From Gammaproteobacteria bacterium TMED92 (GTDB taxonomy: Bacteria; Pseudomonadota; Gammaproteobacteria; Pseudomonadales; Azotimanducaceae), in the NCBI GenBank assembly GCA_002170355.2, contig NHET02000115.1, positions 21,347 through 28,782 on the forward strand: a stretch of 7,436 nt of DNA, written 5' to 3'. This document shows positions 6,936 to 7,436 of the stretch, in pieces. Under the pieces are notes generated by a model that did no database searches, was not told where the DNA came from, and saw nothing but the letters and a program-made list of their open reading frames with translations. Numbering within the stretch: position 1 is the first letter of the stretch; the number at the start of each line of letters is the position of its first letter. The translations under genes and the position numbers were made by a program.

Positions 6936-7436
6936 ATGCAATTTGGACTATCAGAAGAGCAAATTCTGCTCCAGGACAACGTTAACCGGTTTCTCGACGA
7001 CAACTCTCCACTTGATCGGGTCAGGGTCTACGCTGACGGTGGCGACGATAGCGATATTTGGGCAGGACTAGCAGACTTGGGTGTTCCTGCACTGCTGATT
7101 CCAGAAGAGCACGGTGGTATTGGATTGCAACCGCTGGACGCCGCTATTGTTGCCGAAAGCCTTGGCTCGCACATAGCACCAACACCGTTTCTTGGCACCG
7201 CAGTAATGGCCCCGACCGCACTCATCGCCAGCACCGAAGACTATAGCGAATTGTTAGCATCCATCGCTGCGGGTACCCATCGCGTCGGCATTGCGTTCGG
7301 CGAAGCCATTGCCAGACGCAACGACGCTGGTGTCAGCGTCAGCGACGGACGTATGAGCGGCACGTCTATGTACGCTTTCGACGCCGACGCCGACGCCTAC
7401 TTGGTTGCCGATCAACACCAGCATTTATACCTGATA
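6936..7436 (+). CDS. Second acyl-CoA dehydrogenase subunit, N-terminal part, cut by window end
   Basis: Only the first 167 residues are present; the frame is open to the last base. It has the N-terminal helical domain of acyl-CoA dehydrogenases: FGLSEEQILLQDNVNRFL at about 3-20, the LGVPALLIPEEHGGIGL segment near 48-64 (family pattern LG...PE.xGGxG), and AAIVAESLGSHIAPTP further on. The segment from about 115 enters the middle domain. It is clearly unlike the preceding dehydrogenase and resembles the divergent partner subunits of mycobacterial-type pairs. The ATG at 6936 has AGGGG at 6925-6929, overlapping the previous stop codon, at a 6-base spacing, so the genes are co-transcribed and probably coupled. 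The FAD and catalytic residues of this subunit lie beyond the window, so whether it is catalytically active cannot be judged. Confidence 0.88.
   Translation, partial: MQFGLSEEQILLQDNVNRFLDDNSPLDRVRVYADGGDDSDIWAGLADLGVPALLIPEEHGGIGLQPLDAAIVAESLGSHIAPTPFLGTAVMAPTALIASTEDYSELLASIAAGTHRVGIAFGEAIARRNDAGVSVSDGRMSGTSMYAFDADADAYLVADQHQHLYLI
7380..7397 (+). repeat. Short in-frame tandem repeat (GACGCC)x3
   Basis: Three perfect copies of a hexamer inside the second dehydrogenase encode alternating Asp-Ala ahead of YLV. The family often has Ala/Asp here (a pattern like A..AD.yLV), so the repeat may be a small slippage expansion that stays in frame. Confidence 0.5.

Overview
The window reads as a chromosomal segment from a Gram-negative bacterium with moderate GC content. 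A marine-type gammaproteobacterium is my best guess, based on the gene families present and on coding style. No marker gene settles the taxonomy. Almost all of the sequence is coding, in two divergent blocks that share one 261-bp intergenic region (5472-5732). I found no tRNA, rRNA, CRISPR array, transposase or phage gene.

Leftward block (minus strand, 5471 down to 1). Four genes lie in one tight run and probably form an operon: a dimeric (all-alpha) dUTP diphosphatase; after 4 bp, an MTH1-like Nudix hydrolase; after 2 bp, a luciferase-like (LLM) flavin-dependent oxidoreductase; and after 42 bp, a giant single-chain biotin-dependent acyl-CoA carboxylase. The carboxylase reading frame is open for 1112 codons from 3338 to the left edge. 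It carries biotin carboxylase, biotin carrier and carboxyltransferase domains in one polypeptide, and probably lacks only its last few residues here.

Rightward block (plus strand, 5733 to the right edge). A complete acyl-CoA dehydrogenase is followed after 9 bp by a second, divergent acyl-CoA dehydrogenase cut by the window end. Such adjacent unlike pairs are known to form alpha2-beta2 heterotetramers in mycobacterial steroid and lipid catabolism.

Taken together, the carboxylase, the flavin oxidoreductase and the dehydrogenase pair point to catabolism of an unidentified acyl-CoA substrate (long-chain, branched, steroid-like or terpenoid-like). The unexpected element is the pair of nucleotide-pool 'house-cleaning' enzymes (dUTP and probably oxidised purine nucleotide removal) at the head of the same operon. 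The intergenic region holds a GC-rich hairpin and an imperfect dyad that could be regulatory. The individual families are known; I see no clearly new molecular system. The gene combination and the intergenic dyads are the parts most worth a second look.
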